This document shows positions 34,261 through 47,900 of a stretch of DNA of 64,000 nucleotides, one piece after another. The notes beneath the pieces are model-generated. The model worked only from the letters and a program-made list of their open reading frames with translations, was not told the DNA's origin and made no database searches. The stretch comes from Procambarus clarkii (Eukaryota > Arthropoda > Malacostraca > Decapoda > Cambaridae). The position numbers and the translations under genes were made by a program. Within the stretch, counting starts at the first letter, position 1; every line of letters starts with the position of its first letter. The stretch lies in assembly GCF_040958095.1 (NCBI RefSeq), contig NC_091185.1, positions 19,665,218 through 19,729,217 of the forward strand. The letters are read 5' to 3'.

Positions 34261-34294
34261 GACTCTTGCCTCAAGGTTACTTGAGGCAAGAGTC
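34261..34294. other. Perfect 15-bp hairpin in the 5' leader of paralogue C
   Basis: GACTCTTGCCTCAAG and its exact complement CTTGAGGCAAGAGTC with loop GTTA. The aligned leader of gene A (minus, near 28170) is only partly palindromic (CTCAAGGTTACTTGGGG), so the arm seems to have been made perfect in this copy. Confidence 0.7.
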
Positions 34295-34401
34295 GGCCAG
34301 CAGCTGCCAGAACACCCAGGTCTGCTCCACTGACTTCACCATGTGTTATAATGCAGAGATACTTCTCTTAGGTACCTTCGCGAATGTTCTGATACCCAAT
34401 A

Positions 34402-35246
34402 ATGTCTCCAGTGAGAGCGCAGCAAGGTAAGCTTTGTTTGGTTTTGATGTGTAACTGACGTGTTATACATTAAGCTTGAATTATGCGAGCAATATTGTGA
34501 AGGGCTTTAAAATGGCTTCTAAATTTATTTTATTCTAAATTATGGTAAGTTTTTTATGAAGTAGGAATGTAACTGACTAATATTTTGAACTTTGTGTAGC
34601 AGCAGACTTGAGAATTTTATTGCATACTAATAAGCTGTCAATGCTTATTGATCTTGTTTTCTACCTAAAAAATTTTAAATGAAGAATAAAAGTTTTTAAT
34701 AGATTTGTAATGTGTTGCGGGCAGTTGTATGACCTCTGGGTTGGAGAACCATAGGTCTAATTACTAGACGTATAACTAACTCCAAATACACTAGTTTATA
34801 CGTTTCCATTAACTTTCTTGCATTATCAGTCATTTCACTCTTCCCCCACCTACTCGCCCCTCGCGACGACCTTCCTCGACGCTCTCCTCGTTGGAACTCC
34901 CGCATCCCGCTTCCAGAGAGGCGAAAACGTGCCTCTCAACACTTCCTCTTTGATACGCTTCCCATCCACGTCCCAAGGGATGGGACTTGCCTGAAATGTT
35001 GGGTTAGACTTTCTCTCTATTTTAATGGGAAGGGTGACTTAATTTGTTTAATAATAAACGCTTACAAAGGATTACGCAAAGTATGGTTCCTTAATTTTTT
35101 CTACTACAGATTGGTGATCTGACTCGGGTGTACCCGTTGTCTACCAAATGTTTAGCAGTAATTATTTTTTCCCCTTCGGCCTGTTAGCTATGTACTTAAA
35201 GGAGGAGCAGCGTTGCCCCGTCTGTGACTACGTGCCACTCGTGTAA
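34402..35246 (+). pseudogene. BRI3/LITAF-like paralogue C, frameshifted
   Basis: Proposed exons: 34402-34426 (25 nt, donor GTAAGC), 34725-34769 (45 nt, weak GTATAA donor, one in-frame TGA), 34830-35002 (173 nt, ends GTCLKCW, donor GTTAGA) and 35110-35246 (acceptor CTACAG). The last exon is 137 nt against 135 in the other two copies: the T-run at 35165-35170 is two bases longer, so the frame breaks before FPFGLLA. Beyond it the frame resumes with QRCPVCDYVPLV and TAA. The TGA in exon 2 depends on my splice choice; the T-run shift is clearer. A sequencing error in the homopolymer is possible, so a functional allele cannot be excluded. Confidence 0.6.
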
Positions 35247-35304
35247 TTAGCACGATGCTGGCCAGTCGCCCCCGAGGAAGGATCTCTTGAACCTTAAATG
35301 AAGC

Positions 35305-35336
35305 CCCGATGGTCCTCCCCCGAGGACCATCGGGGT
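35305..35336. other. Perfect 14-bp hairpin in the 3' flank of paralogue C
   Basis: CCCCGATGGTCCTC and GAGGACCATCGGGG with loop CCCC, 58 nt after the stop. High GC in AT-rich surroundings. Confidence 0.7.
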
Positions 35337-35399
35337 TTAAATGAAACTTGGAATAATTTTTTTAGTTTTAACCGTAAGGTGGTTAAACATGGTGCTATC

Positions 35400-35985
35400 T
35401 TCTTATAATTATTACAATTTTTAATTGTAAATTGGTTTTTAAACATTTGTTCCTGAACTACAGAAAATGTAACCTCAGAATTTGCCGGTTATGTTCAGTA
35501 CGAATAAATTTTATCTAAGACAGTTTTAGTTTTTAGTCTGCAAAAACTAAATTGCGTATTTGACTATAGTATCCGGTAAAGATCCCGAAAACAGACTTGA
35601 TACTTGACTCGCCAAGGAAGACTTAAATTGTTTACACGTCATGCTTCACAGCCTAGCTCCAGGCACACTAATTATTGATTGTTATATTACGACTCTCACT
35701 AGATTCCCCCACCTCCTTTAAATTTGTAAACTTAATGTAATTAGATAGCAAAACACGATGGCGCATACAAACTTCCAGCCTCGACACTAGCTCAAAGCTG
35801 TTACCATAATCTAATTCTTCTTCCGTGCATAATTAACTTTGCTAATGTTCAGTGTGCACTTCGGTAATAAAGCTAAAGATATTGGTATACATTTCAACAA
35901 CTTTTATGCACCCCACCTCACGTGGAGAAAAGGGAAGACTAGACATTTTGTAACTATTGTATCTAACATTTAATTCGAGAGCCCT
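35400..35985. other. No supported gene
   Basis: AT-rich sequence without motif or repeat match in the window. Confidence 0.4.
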
Positions 35986-35989
35986 TCGG

Positions 35990-37402
35990 TCATCTCTTAC
36001 CAACTTTACGTGGTGCAAGGGATTCTTCCACGAACTGTACATGAACTAACTCTGTCATGAGAATGTAGAATACGTCCTCGAGGCTCTGTATTATCCTGTC
36101 TTGAAGGTGACTCATTCTCAGTCCCCAACGTCATACCTTCAGGATGGTGAAAGTATCCTTTTCAGATAGTTGACTTCTTCCCTTACGACCTTCATTTTTT
36201 CCTAAAAGAGGTGACAAGTTTATAAGATTTTCTAGATTAACGTTGGAAACTATTACTGTTCTCATTGTTCCTCCCTTGCCTTGATAGAGGTTCCAGTTTA
36301 TGCTTTCACTCCACTGCTCTGACCCCCCCGTCCCCCATCTGTGAGCAAAGTCGGCTGACAAACTACTGCTTGATAATGGTCCAGGACTGACCGAAACATC
36401 TTAGTTTGTCTTTTATTGTATGGTTTGGTCATCAGTATTAGCTACTCTGGTGTTTTCCTAATCAAACCTACGTGTTGACTGTCTCCAGAGACCAGCACCA
36501 TCACGACAGAACTTCATGCCATAGTCAGCTGCTGTTTTAAAGTCTACGTTCCTTGTGTCGGCTATTTTCTCGTGGTGCCCTCAAAACTTAAGTTTTTAAT
36601 TTCCATCTGATGAAAGACATCTTTTTTTTTCTTTTCTTTCTTTTCTTGCTTCCTCTAGCAGATACGACCGTCTCATTTTTGTTGCCACACTTTGAGTTTC
36701 CTCGAACTTGCAGACTTTCACTAAGGAGGCTGTCTGTGCCTGCAATGTTTCCCGGAATTTTAGATTGTGCGTCTAGAACTAACCAGGCTGTACTACCGGC
36801 ACCCATTTAACACATTGTGTAGCATCGACTGTTGTGAGATATTCACTCTTTCCAGCTATTGATCATTAAATTCTGGGGAACCATGGTACTGTCCTCGCAA
36901 GTGAATGTTTCCCCCCTAGACTGCTGCTATGTGCCATGACTACTTATCACATACCTCAGTATGACTAACCATCCTGTGTAATGGGTATCTTTAGCATCAC
37001 GTAGCTTGGCTTTTTGACACAGTGTACTCCCCTCATAGTCTAGGGTAGCTGAACAAATGCCGATGTACCTAAATGTATAAATCTATATAAATAAAAATGA
37101 AAATTATCATTTGTTCAAAATCGCTAATCTCCAAAAGTTCTTCACCGATTGCTTTGAAATTTTCACACAATGTTCCATTCGCATCCGAACGGGGTTTTTA
37201 TATACATACTATATAGATGTCACATCTGTGACAGGGAAAAAAAAGCGTACTTCTTTTAAACTGTGTATTTCATGTGTTTTTCATGTGAAGGAAATTTTCG
37301 AAACCTCTTTACCGATTGCTTTGAAATTTTTTACACAACGTTGCATTCGAATAGGCTACTGTTTTTATATATACCTTCTATATACATGCCTCACCTGTGA
37401 CA

Positions 37403-37451
<49 letters not shown>

Positions 37452-39135
37452 GCACCACGTGTTGGACGTAAGAGCAACACATGTTGTTATCTCTGAAAGT
37501 TCTTCACTGATAGCTTTGAAATTTTGGCACAACTTTCCATTCAAATATGCGTGTGTTTTCATATACCTACTGTATAGATACCACACCTGTGACAGGTCAA
37601 AACAAGCTTTTTTGAAAAACAGTGCCATCTGTTGCATGTAATAGCAACACAAGCTATACTAAATATGTTACGATTCCATTTCAATGTTTCAGAGTGCATT
37701 GATAAATCGAATTTTCATGGATTTCAATTTATTTTCATTTTGATTTAATTATTTTATGAGACAGTGTATTGGAATTGAATTGTGTTGTTTACCATACAGT
37801 TCATTTTGTAAGTATAAGTATAGATGCCACACCTGTGATAGGTAAAAACTAAAAACATGTTTGTTTGTTTTGGAAAACAGTGCCATCTGTTGCACGTAAG
37901 AGCAACATATGAGTGGACTAGACTATTTAGATTAGAGTGGTCAAAATATTGATAAGTCTTGATGGTGGACAGATGCGATTCCGTATGATTTAAAGGGGGA
38001 GATGGGGAGACGTGGGTGGGGGAGGCGGCTGTGTGGCTTGAAGACTGATGGGGGATACATGTGGCCATGTATTTGAACCTGGGGGCTACTGTCCTCATCG
38101 AATCAAGTAGAGTGGATAAGAAACCATCAGCTTGTCAAAGCTCCCACAATTTGTCATGAATAAAATCGTCTATTTGCATCTTAAATTGTAGGGTTTTGGC
38201 ATTTACAGCTTCAGTGGATAGGCGATTCCATGGCTTTATAACCCTATGACCGAAAAAGCATCTCTTGTTATCTGTCGTACATTGTGGCTTGAGCTTGAAT
38301 CCATTGCTCCTTATGTTAAAATTGACCTCCCGAAGAAGTGGTCTAGAGAAATATCCTCCAAGTTGTTCAATATTTAAAGTTTCTGTGAGATCAGCAGTCA
38401 TTTCTGGCTTATAGTACTATTAACCCTGCGGGTCTGAACCATTCTTGGTATGGTAGTCGACTTAGTTCAGGATTCACACACAGAAATCACACTAACATGA
38501 TGCATCAAATGAACAAATCCACAAGGGCCGTGACGAGGATTCGAACCTACGTCCGGGAGCATCCCAGACACTGCCTTAATCGACTGAGCTACGACAGGGT
38601 TAAAAGAGTTGAAACCGAAGTTCTATTGAACGTACTGGATCCCGTAGCCTCTCCGAGGCACAAACCAAGCTTTAACACAACCCCCCCCCCCCCTGTACCC
38701 GAGCTAGGTCAATAGGCCGTTCTCCCTCTTCGCCCTTACATCATCACACATGCTCCCGGACGCAGGTTCGAATCCTCGTCACGGCCCTTGTGGATTTGTT
38801 CTTTAGTTCAGGATTGATTCTTGTCGCCCAGTTTTGAGCTTTATCCAAAGCAGATATATCTTTCTGAAGATGGTCCCAATGGGCTTTATATATACGAATG
38901 GGCTTTAATATACCTACTATTCTCTCTCATCTCATTTTTTTCTTGCAATGTATTTGTTATTTTATTAATTCTGCTAGAATTTACCTAATTAAAATTATCT
39001 ATTAGATAAAGGACCTGCCTGAAACGCTGCGCATACTAGTGGCTTTACAAAATTGTAAATACTATGCTATGTATTCTCACAAACCCAATGTACCTTCTTG
39101 TATATAAATAAATAAATAAATAAATAAATAAATGA

Positions 39136-39189
<54 letters not shown>

Positions 39190-39572
39190 GTACCTAGTAG
39201 CCAGAACGCACTTCTCAGCCTACTATGCAAGGCCCGATTTGCCTAATAAGCCAAGTTTTCATGAAATAATTGTTTTTCGACTACCTAACCTACCTAACCT
39301 AACCTAACCTAACTTTTTCGGCTACCTAACCGAACCTAACCTATAGAGATAGGTTAGGTTAGGTTAGGTAGGGTTGGTTGGGTTCGGTCATATATCTACG
39401 TTAATTTTAATTCCAATAACAAAAAATTTACCTCATACATAATGAAATGGGTAGCTTTATCATTTCATAAGAAAAAAATTATAGAAAATATATTTTTTCA
39501 GGAAAACATGGCTTATTAGGCAAATCGGGCCTTGCATAGTAGGCTCAGAAGTGCGTTCTGGCTACTAGGTAC

Positions 39573-39608
<36 letters not shown>

Positions 39609-39979
39609 GTACCTAGTAGCCAGAACGCACTTCTCAGCCTACTATGCAAGGCCCGATTTGCCTAATAAGCCAAGTTTTCATGAATTAATGTTTTTTCAAC
39701 TACCTAACCTAACTTTTTCGGCTACCTAACCTAACCTAACCTATAAAGATAGGTTTGGTTAGGTTAGGTAGGGTTGGTTAGGTTCGATCATATATCTACG
39801 TTAATTTTAACTCCAATAAAAAAAATTGACCTCATACATAATGAATTGGATAGCTTTGTCATTTCATAAGAAAAAAATTAGGGAAAATATATTAATTCAG
39901 GAAAACTTGGCTTATTAGGCAAATCGGGCCTTGCATAGTAGGCTGAGAAGTGCGTTCTGGCTACTAGGTACGACATATA

Positions 39980-40073
<94 letters not shown>

Positions 40074-40423
40074 GTACCTAATAGCCAGAACGCACTTCTC
40101 AGCCTACTATTCAAGGCCCGATTTGCCTAATAAGCCAAGTTTTCATGAATTAATGTTTTTTCGTCTACCTAACCTACCTAACCTAACCTTACCTATAAAT
40201 ATAGGTTAGGTTAGGTTAGGTAGGGTTGGTTAGGTTCGGTCATATATCTACGTTAATTTTAACTCTAATAAAAAAAATTGACCTCATACATAGAGAAAAG
40301 GGTTGCTTTATCATTTCATAAGAAAAAAATTATAGTAAATATATTAATTCAGGAAAACTTGGCTTATTAGGCAAATCGGGCCTTGAATAGTAGGCTGAGA
40401 AGTGAGTTCTGGCTACTAGGTAC

Positions 40424-40499
<76 letters not shown>

Positions 40500-40882
40500 G
40501 TACCTAGTAGCCAGAACGCACTTCTCAGCCTACTATTCAAGGCCCGATTTGCCTAATAAGCCAAGTTTTCATGAATTAATGGTTTTTCGACTAGCTAACC
40601 TACCTAACCTAACCCAACCTAACTTTTTCTGCTACCTAACCTAACCTAACCTATAGAGATAGGTTAGGTTAGGTTAGGTAGGGTTGGTTAGGTTCGGTCA
40701 TATATCTACGTTAATTTTAACTCCAATAAAAATAAATTGACCTCATACATAACGAAAAGGGTAGTTTTATTATTTCATAAGAAAAAAATTAGAGAAAATA
40801 TATTAATTCAGGAAAACTTGGCTTATTAGGCAAATCGGGCCTTCCATAGTAGGCTGAGAAGGGCATTCTGGCTACTAGGTAC

Positions 40883-40968
<86 letters not shown>

Positions 40969-41343
40969 GTACCTAGTAGCCAGAACTCACTTCTCAGCCT
41001 ACTATTCAAGGCCCGATTTGCCTAATAAGCCAAGTTTTCCTGAATTAATATTTTTACTATAATTTTTTTCTTATGAAATGATAAAGCTTCCCTTTTCACT
41101 ATGTATGAGGTCAATTTATTTTTATTGGAGTTAAAATTAACGTAGATATATGACCGAACCTAACCAACCCTACCTAACCTAACCTAACCTATATTTATAG
41201 GTAAGGTTAGGTTAGGTAGCCAAAAAAAGCTAGGTTAGGTTAGGTTAGGTAGACGAAAAAACATTAATTCATGAAAACCTGGCTTATTAGGCAAATCGGG
41301 CCTTGTATAGTAGGCTGAGAAGTGAGTTCTGGCTACTAGGTAC

Positions 41344-41432
<89 letters not shown>

Positions 41433-43315
41433 CTGAAAACTCACACCCCAGAAGTGACTCGAACCCATACTCCCAGGAGCCACGCAACTGGTATGTACAA
41501 GACGCCTTAATCCACTTGACCATCACGACCGGACATAATGAGGTGATAGCCGAGGCTATTTGAACCACCCCACCGCCGGCACACGGATAGTAATCTTGGG
41601 CATAGCATTTTACCAAATCACCTCATTCTTTGGGGCACACGTGAGGAACACAAATGCGAACAAGCCTGAATGGTCCCCAGGACAATATGCAACTGAAAAC
41701 TCACACCCCAGAAGTGACTCGAACCCATACTCCCAGGAGCCACGCAACTGGTATGTACAAGACGCCTTAATCCACTTGACCATCACGACCGGACATAATG
41801 AGGTGATAGGCGAGGCTATTTGAACCACCCCACCGCCGGCACACGGATAGTAATCTTGGGCATAGCATTTTACCAAATCACCTCATTCTTTGGGGCACAC
41901 GTGAGGAACACAAATGCGAACAAGCCTGAATGGTCCCCAGGACAATATGCAACTGAAAACTCACACCCCAGAAGTGACTCGAACCCATACTCCCAGGAGC
42001 CACGCAACTGGTATGTACAAGACGCCTTAATCCACTTGACCATCACGACCGGACATAATGAGGTGATAGCCGAGGCTATTTGAACCACCCCACCGCCGGC
42101 ACACGGATAGTAATCTTGGGCATAGCATTTTACCAAATCACCTCATTCTTTGGGGCACACGTGAGGAACACAAATGCGAACAAGCCTGAATAGTCCCCAG
42201 GACAATATGCAACTGAAAACTCAGACCCCAGAAGTGACTCGAACCCATACTCCCAGGAGCCACGCAACTGGTATGTACAAGACGCCTTAATCCACTTGAC
42301 CATCACGACCGGACATAATGAGGTGATAGCCGAGGCTATTTGAACCACCCCACCGCCGGCACACGGATAGTAATCTTGGGCATAGCATTTTACCAAATCA
42401 CCTCATTCTTTGGGGCACACGTGAGGAACACAAATGCGAACAAGCCTGAATGGTCCCCAGGACAATATGCAACTGAAAACTCACACCCCAGAAGTGACTC
42501 GAACCCATACTCCCAGGAGCCACGCAACTGGTATGTACAAGACGCCTTAATCCACTTGACCATCACGACCGGACATAATGAGGTGATAGGCGAGGCTATT
42601 TGAACCACCCCACCGCCGGCACACGGATAGTAATCTTGGGCATAGCATTTTACCAAATCACCTCATTCTTTGGGGCACACGTGAGGAACACAAATGCGAA
42701 CAAGCCTGAATGGTCCCCAGGACAATATGCAACTGAAAACTCACACCCCAGAAGTGACTCGAACCCATACTCCCAGGAGCCACGCAACTGGTATGTACAA
42801 GACGCCTTAATCCACTTGACCATCACGACCGGACATAATGAGGTGATAGCCGAGGCTATTTGAACCACCCCACCGCCGGCACACGGATAGTAATCTTGGG
42901 CATAGCATTTTACCAAATCACCTCATTCTTTGGGGCACACGTGAGGAACACAAATGCGAACAAGCCTGAATGGTCCCCAGGACAATATGCAACTGAAAAC
43001 TCACACCCCAGAAGTGACTCGAACCCATACTCCCAGGAGCCACGCAACTGGTATGTACAAGACGCCTTAATCCACTTGACCATCACGACCGGACATAATG
43101 AGGTGATAGCCGAGGCTATTTGAACCACCCCACCGCCGGCACACGGATAGTAATCTTGGGCATAGCATTTTACCAAATCACCTCATTCTTTGGGGCACAC
43201 GTGAGGAACACAAATGCGAAAACACCCAGGAGTGGCTCCTGGGAGTATGGGTTCGAGTCACTTCTGGGGTGTGAGTTTTCAGTTGCATATTGTCCTGGGG
43301 ACCATTCAGGCTTGT

Positions 43316-43378
<63 letters not shown>

Positions 43379-43784
43379 ACCTAGTAGCCAGAACGTCATA
43401 CTCGGCCTACTATGCAAGTCCCGATTTGCCTAATAAGCCAAGTTTTCCTGAATTTATGTATTTTTCTCAGTTTTTTCTTATGAAATGATAAATCATTCCA
43501 TTTCATTATTTATAAGTTAATTTGTTGAAATTTGAGTTAAAACTAACGTAGATATATGACCGAACCTAACCAACCTTACCTAAGCTATCTAAACGTAACC
43601 TATACTCACAACTAAGTCAATAATTTATGTTCCTAATATTATATAATAATAATAATTCAAATAAACTAATTGGAAACAATTTATTGAAAATAAAGTAAAT
43701 CAATCGACCTATTAGGCAAATCAGGGATTGCATGGTAGGGCAAGAAGTGAGTTCTGGCTACTAGGTACGACATATATATATGTG

Positions 43785-43866
<82 letters not shown>

Positions 43867-44240
43867 GTACCTAGTAGCCAGAACTCACTTCTCAGCTTAC
43901 TATGCAAGGCCCGATTTGCCTAATAAGCCAAGTTTTCCTGAATTAATATATTTTCTCTAATTTTTTTCTTATGAAATGATAAAGCTACCCATTTCATTAT
44001 GTATGAGGTCAATTTTTGTATATTGGAGTTAAAATTTACGTAGATATATGACCGAACCTAACCAACCCTACCTAACCTAACCTAACCTATCTTTATAGGT
44101 TAGGTTAGGTTAGGTAGCCAAAAAAGTTAGGTTAGGTTAGGTTAGGTAGTCGAAAAACAATTAATTCATGAAAACTTGGCTTATTAGGCAAATCGGGCCT
44201 TGCATAGTAGGCTGAGAAGTGCGTTCTGGCTACTAGGTAC

Positions 44241-44308
<68 letters not shown>

Positions 44309-44477
44309 GTACCTAGTAGCCAGAACGCACTTCTCAGCCTACTATGCAAGGCCCGATTTGCCTAATAAGCCAAGTTTTCATGAATTAATTGTTTTTCGAC
44401 TACCTAACCTACCTAACCTAACCTAACCTAACTTTTTCTGCTACCTAACCTAACGTAACCTATAGTGATAGGTTAGG

Positions 44478-44528
<51 letters not shown>

Positions 44529-44905
44529 GTACCTAGTAGCCAGAACGCACTTCTCAGCCTACTATGCAAGGCCCGATTTGACTAATAAGCCAAGTTTTCC
44601 TGAAATAATATATTTTCTCTAAATTTTTTCTTATGAAATGATAAAGCTACCCATTTCATTATATATGAAGTCAAATTTTTTTATTGGAGTTAAAATTAAC
44701 GTAGATATATGACCAAACCTAACCAACCCTACCTAACCTAACCTAACCTATCTCTATAGGTTACGTTAGGTTAGGTAGCAGAAAAAGTTAGGTTAGGTTA
44801 GGTAGGTTAGGTAGTCGAAAAACAATTAATTCATGAAAACTTGGCTTATTAGGCAAATCGGGCCTTGCATAGTAGGCTGAGAAGTGCGTTCTGGCTACTA
44901 GGTAC

Positions 44906-44969
<64 letters not shown>

Positions 44970-47900
44970 TATATTTTGGTAGCAGTCTTTCCTGTAGACA
45001 TATTTTATTAAATATGACCGAAAAAGTAAGATTAATAATTCTAACACGAATTTTCTCAATCTTTCGTACATTATGCTTCACTGTTGGAGGTAAATCAAAA
45101 ATCACTTCTCCAAAATTCATTTTTATTTCTAGTCTGACGCGACACGGGCGCGTTTCGTAAAACTTATTACATTTTCAAAGACTTCACAAATACACAACTG
45201 ATTAGAACTTGCGTTTCCCTGATTTTATATCTACATTTGAGTGAGGTGGGAAGGGTGATGTGGCATTACATTTGAGTAAGGTGGGAAGGATGATGTGGCA
45301 TTAGAGGATATTATTAGGGTATTAAAAGTATCAACACAAGACAGAACACGAAACAATGGATATTGAATAGAAGTGTTTGTAGAAAGCCTATTGGTCCATA
45401 TTTCTTGATGCTTCTATATTGGAGCGGAGTCTTGAGGTGGGTAGAATATAGTTGTGCAATAATTGGCTGTTGATTGCTGGTGTTGACTTCTTGATGTGTA
45501 GTGCCTCGCAAACGTCGAGCCGCCTGCTATCGCTGTATCTATCGATGATTTCTGTGTTGTTTACTAGGATTTCTCTGGCGATGGTTTGGTTATGGGAAGA
45601 GATTATATGTTCCTTAATGGAGCCCTGTTGTTTATGCATCGTTAAACGCCTAGAAAGAGATGTTGTTGTCTTGCCTATATACTGGGTTTTTTGGAGCTTA
45701 CAGTCCCCAAGTGGGCTTTGAAGGCATAGACGACGTTAGTCTCTTTTAAAGCGTTCTGTTTCGTGTCTGGAGAGTTTCTCATGAGTAGGCTGGCCGTTTT
45801 TCTGGTTTTATAGTAAATCGTCAGTTGTATCCTCTGATTTTTGTCTGTAGGGATAACGTTTCTATTAACAATATCTTTCAGGACCCTTTCCTCTGTTTTA
45901 TGAGCTGTGGAAAAGAAGTTCCTGTAAAATAGTCTAATAGGGGGTATAGGTGTTGTGTTAGTTGTCTCTTCGGAGGTTGCATGGCTTTTCACTTTCCTTC
46001 TTATGATGTCTTCGATGAAACCATTGGAGAAGCCGTTATTGACTAGAACCTGCCTTACCCTACAGAGTTCTTCGTCGACTTGCTTCCATTCTGAGCTGTG
46101 GCTGAGAGCACGGTCGACGTATGCGTTAACAACACTCCTCTTGTACCTGTCAGGGCAGTCGCTGTTGGCATTTAGGCACATTCCTATGTTTGTTTCCTTT
46201 GTGTAGACTGCAGTGTGGAAACCTCCGCCCTTTTCCATGACTGTTACATCTAGAAAAGGCAGCTTCCCATCCTTTTCCGTCTCGTAAGTGAAACGCAGCA
46301 CGGAACTCTGCTCAAATGCCTCCTTCAGCTCCTGCAGATGTCTGACATCAGGTACCTGTGTAAAAATGTCGTCAACATACCTGCAGTATATGGCCGGTTT
46401 CAAGTTCATGTCGACTAAGACTTTTTGCTCGATGGTACCCATGTAGAAGTTTGCAAACAGGACACCTAGGGGAGAACCCATAGCGACCCCATCTACTTGC
46501 TTATACATGTGCCCATCCGGGCTCAAGAAGGGTGCCTCTTTAGTACAAGCTTGGAGTAGTTTCCTCAGAATACTTTCTGGCATGTCAAGAGGAGTACAGG
46601 CTGGATCACGATACACTCTGTCGGCTATCATTCCGATTGTCTCGTCCACAGGTACGTTGGTGAACAGCGATTCTACGTCCAACGAGGCTCTTATCCCTGT
46701 GGCCCGTGCGCCCCGCAGTAAGTCCACAAATTCCTTTGGAGACTTCAGGCTGAAGGCGCAAGGAACATAAGGAGTCAGCAGGCCGTTGAGTCGCTTCGCC
46801 AATCTGTACGTGGGTGTGGGTATCTGGCTAATGGTTGGCCGAAGTGGGTTTCCAGGCTTGTGCGTCTTGACATTTCCATACGCATATCCAGGTTTATATT
46901 CCCCAATGATCTTTGGCAGGTGGAGTCCGGATTTCTTGGCGTTCACAGTTTCGATCAGTTTGTTGACCTTTGTTGAGTGGAGTTGGAAATTCTGTTGGAC
47001 GACATATTCGACCTCGAGACACAAAAGAAGGTCACTACCAAAGATACCTTACAAGCAGAACTTATTGCAGAAGGAGGAAAGAATCGAGGCAACTACAGAA
47101 GCACCATACTGTCCCCCGAGCTTAGAGCGGCAGCTAAAAGCCTTCGTGAGAACAAGGAGATAGTTGTCAGGAGAGGTGACAAGTCGCCAATATATGTCAT
47201 TCTTAAAAAAGACGAATATCTGGCGAAAATGAACATCATACTCTCTGACCAAACTAAGTTCCAAAGGGTAACGAAGGACACTACAGCCGAATTAAAAGCA
47301 AAGGTCAACAAACTGATCGAAACTGTGAACGCCAAGAAATCCGGACTCCACCTGCCAAAGATCATTGGGGAATATAAACCTGGATATGCGTATGGAAATG
47401 TCAAGACGCACAAGCCTGGAAACCCACTTCGGCCAATCATTAGCCAGATACCCACACCCACGTACAGATTGGCGAAGCGACTCAACGGCCTGCTGACTCC
47501 TTATGTTCCTTGCGCCTTCAGCCTGAAGTCTCCAAAGGAATTTGTGGACTTACTGCGGGGCGCACGGGCCACAGGGATAAGAGCCTCGTTGGACGTAGAA
47601 TCGCTGTTCACCAACGTACCTGTGGACGAGACAATCGGAATGATAGCCGACAGAGTGTATCGTGATCCAGCCTGTACTCCTCTTGACATGCCAGAAAGTA
47701 TTCTGAGGAAACTACTCCAAGCTTGTACTAAAGAGGCACCCTTCTTGAGCCCGGATGGGCACATGTATAAGCAAGTAGATGGGGTCGCTATGGGTTCTCC
47801 CCTAGGTGTCCTGTTTGCAAACTTCTACATGGGTACCATCGAGCAAAAAGTCTTAGTCGACATGAACTTGAAACCGGCCATATACTGCAGGTATGTTGAC

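Larger units (their letters stand above)
39136..41430. repeat. (TA)n microsatellites alternating with foldback units
   Basis: Runs of TA separate the five foldback units listed below: about 39139-39185, 39576-39604, 39975-40069, 40427-40495, 40886-40964 and 41347-41430. The units are inserted within, or bordered on both sides by, TA repeats. Confidence 0.9.
44967..46970 (-). mobile_element. Penelope-like element, minus copy (5'-truncated)
   Basis: Nearly identical to the plus copy (47301-49270) in opposite orientation. It starts at the residues KVNKLIE and runs to the same 3' region, ending against a TA run. Together the two form a ~2-kb inverted repeat with a 330-bp spacer. Confidence 0.85.

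Noticed and set aside
34696..34905. Minus-strand frame at 34696-34905
   Set aside because: Shadow of exons 2-3 of the plus-strand BRI3-like paralogue.
39045..41616. Frames with long YIYIYI stretches
   Set aside because: They translate TA runs between foldback elements.
41560..43176. Identical 87-88 codon frames every 260 bp on both strands
   Set aside because: By-products of the homogenised SINE-derived array.
41431..43219. A CRISPR-like array or a cluster of true tRNA genes
   Set aside because: Units are continuous 260-bp repeats with no spacers, and the tRNA-like module lacks a well-formed acceptor stem; eukaryotic context.
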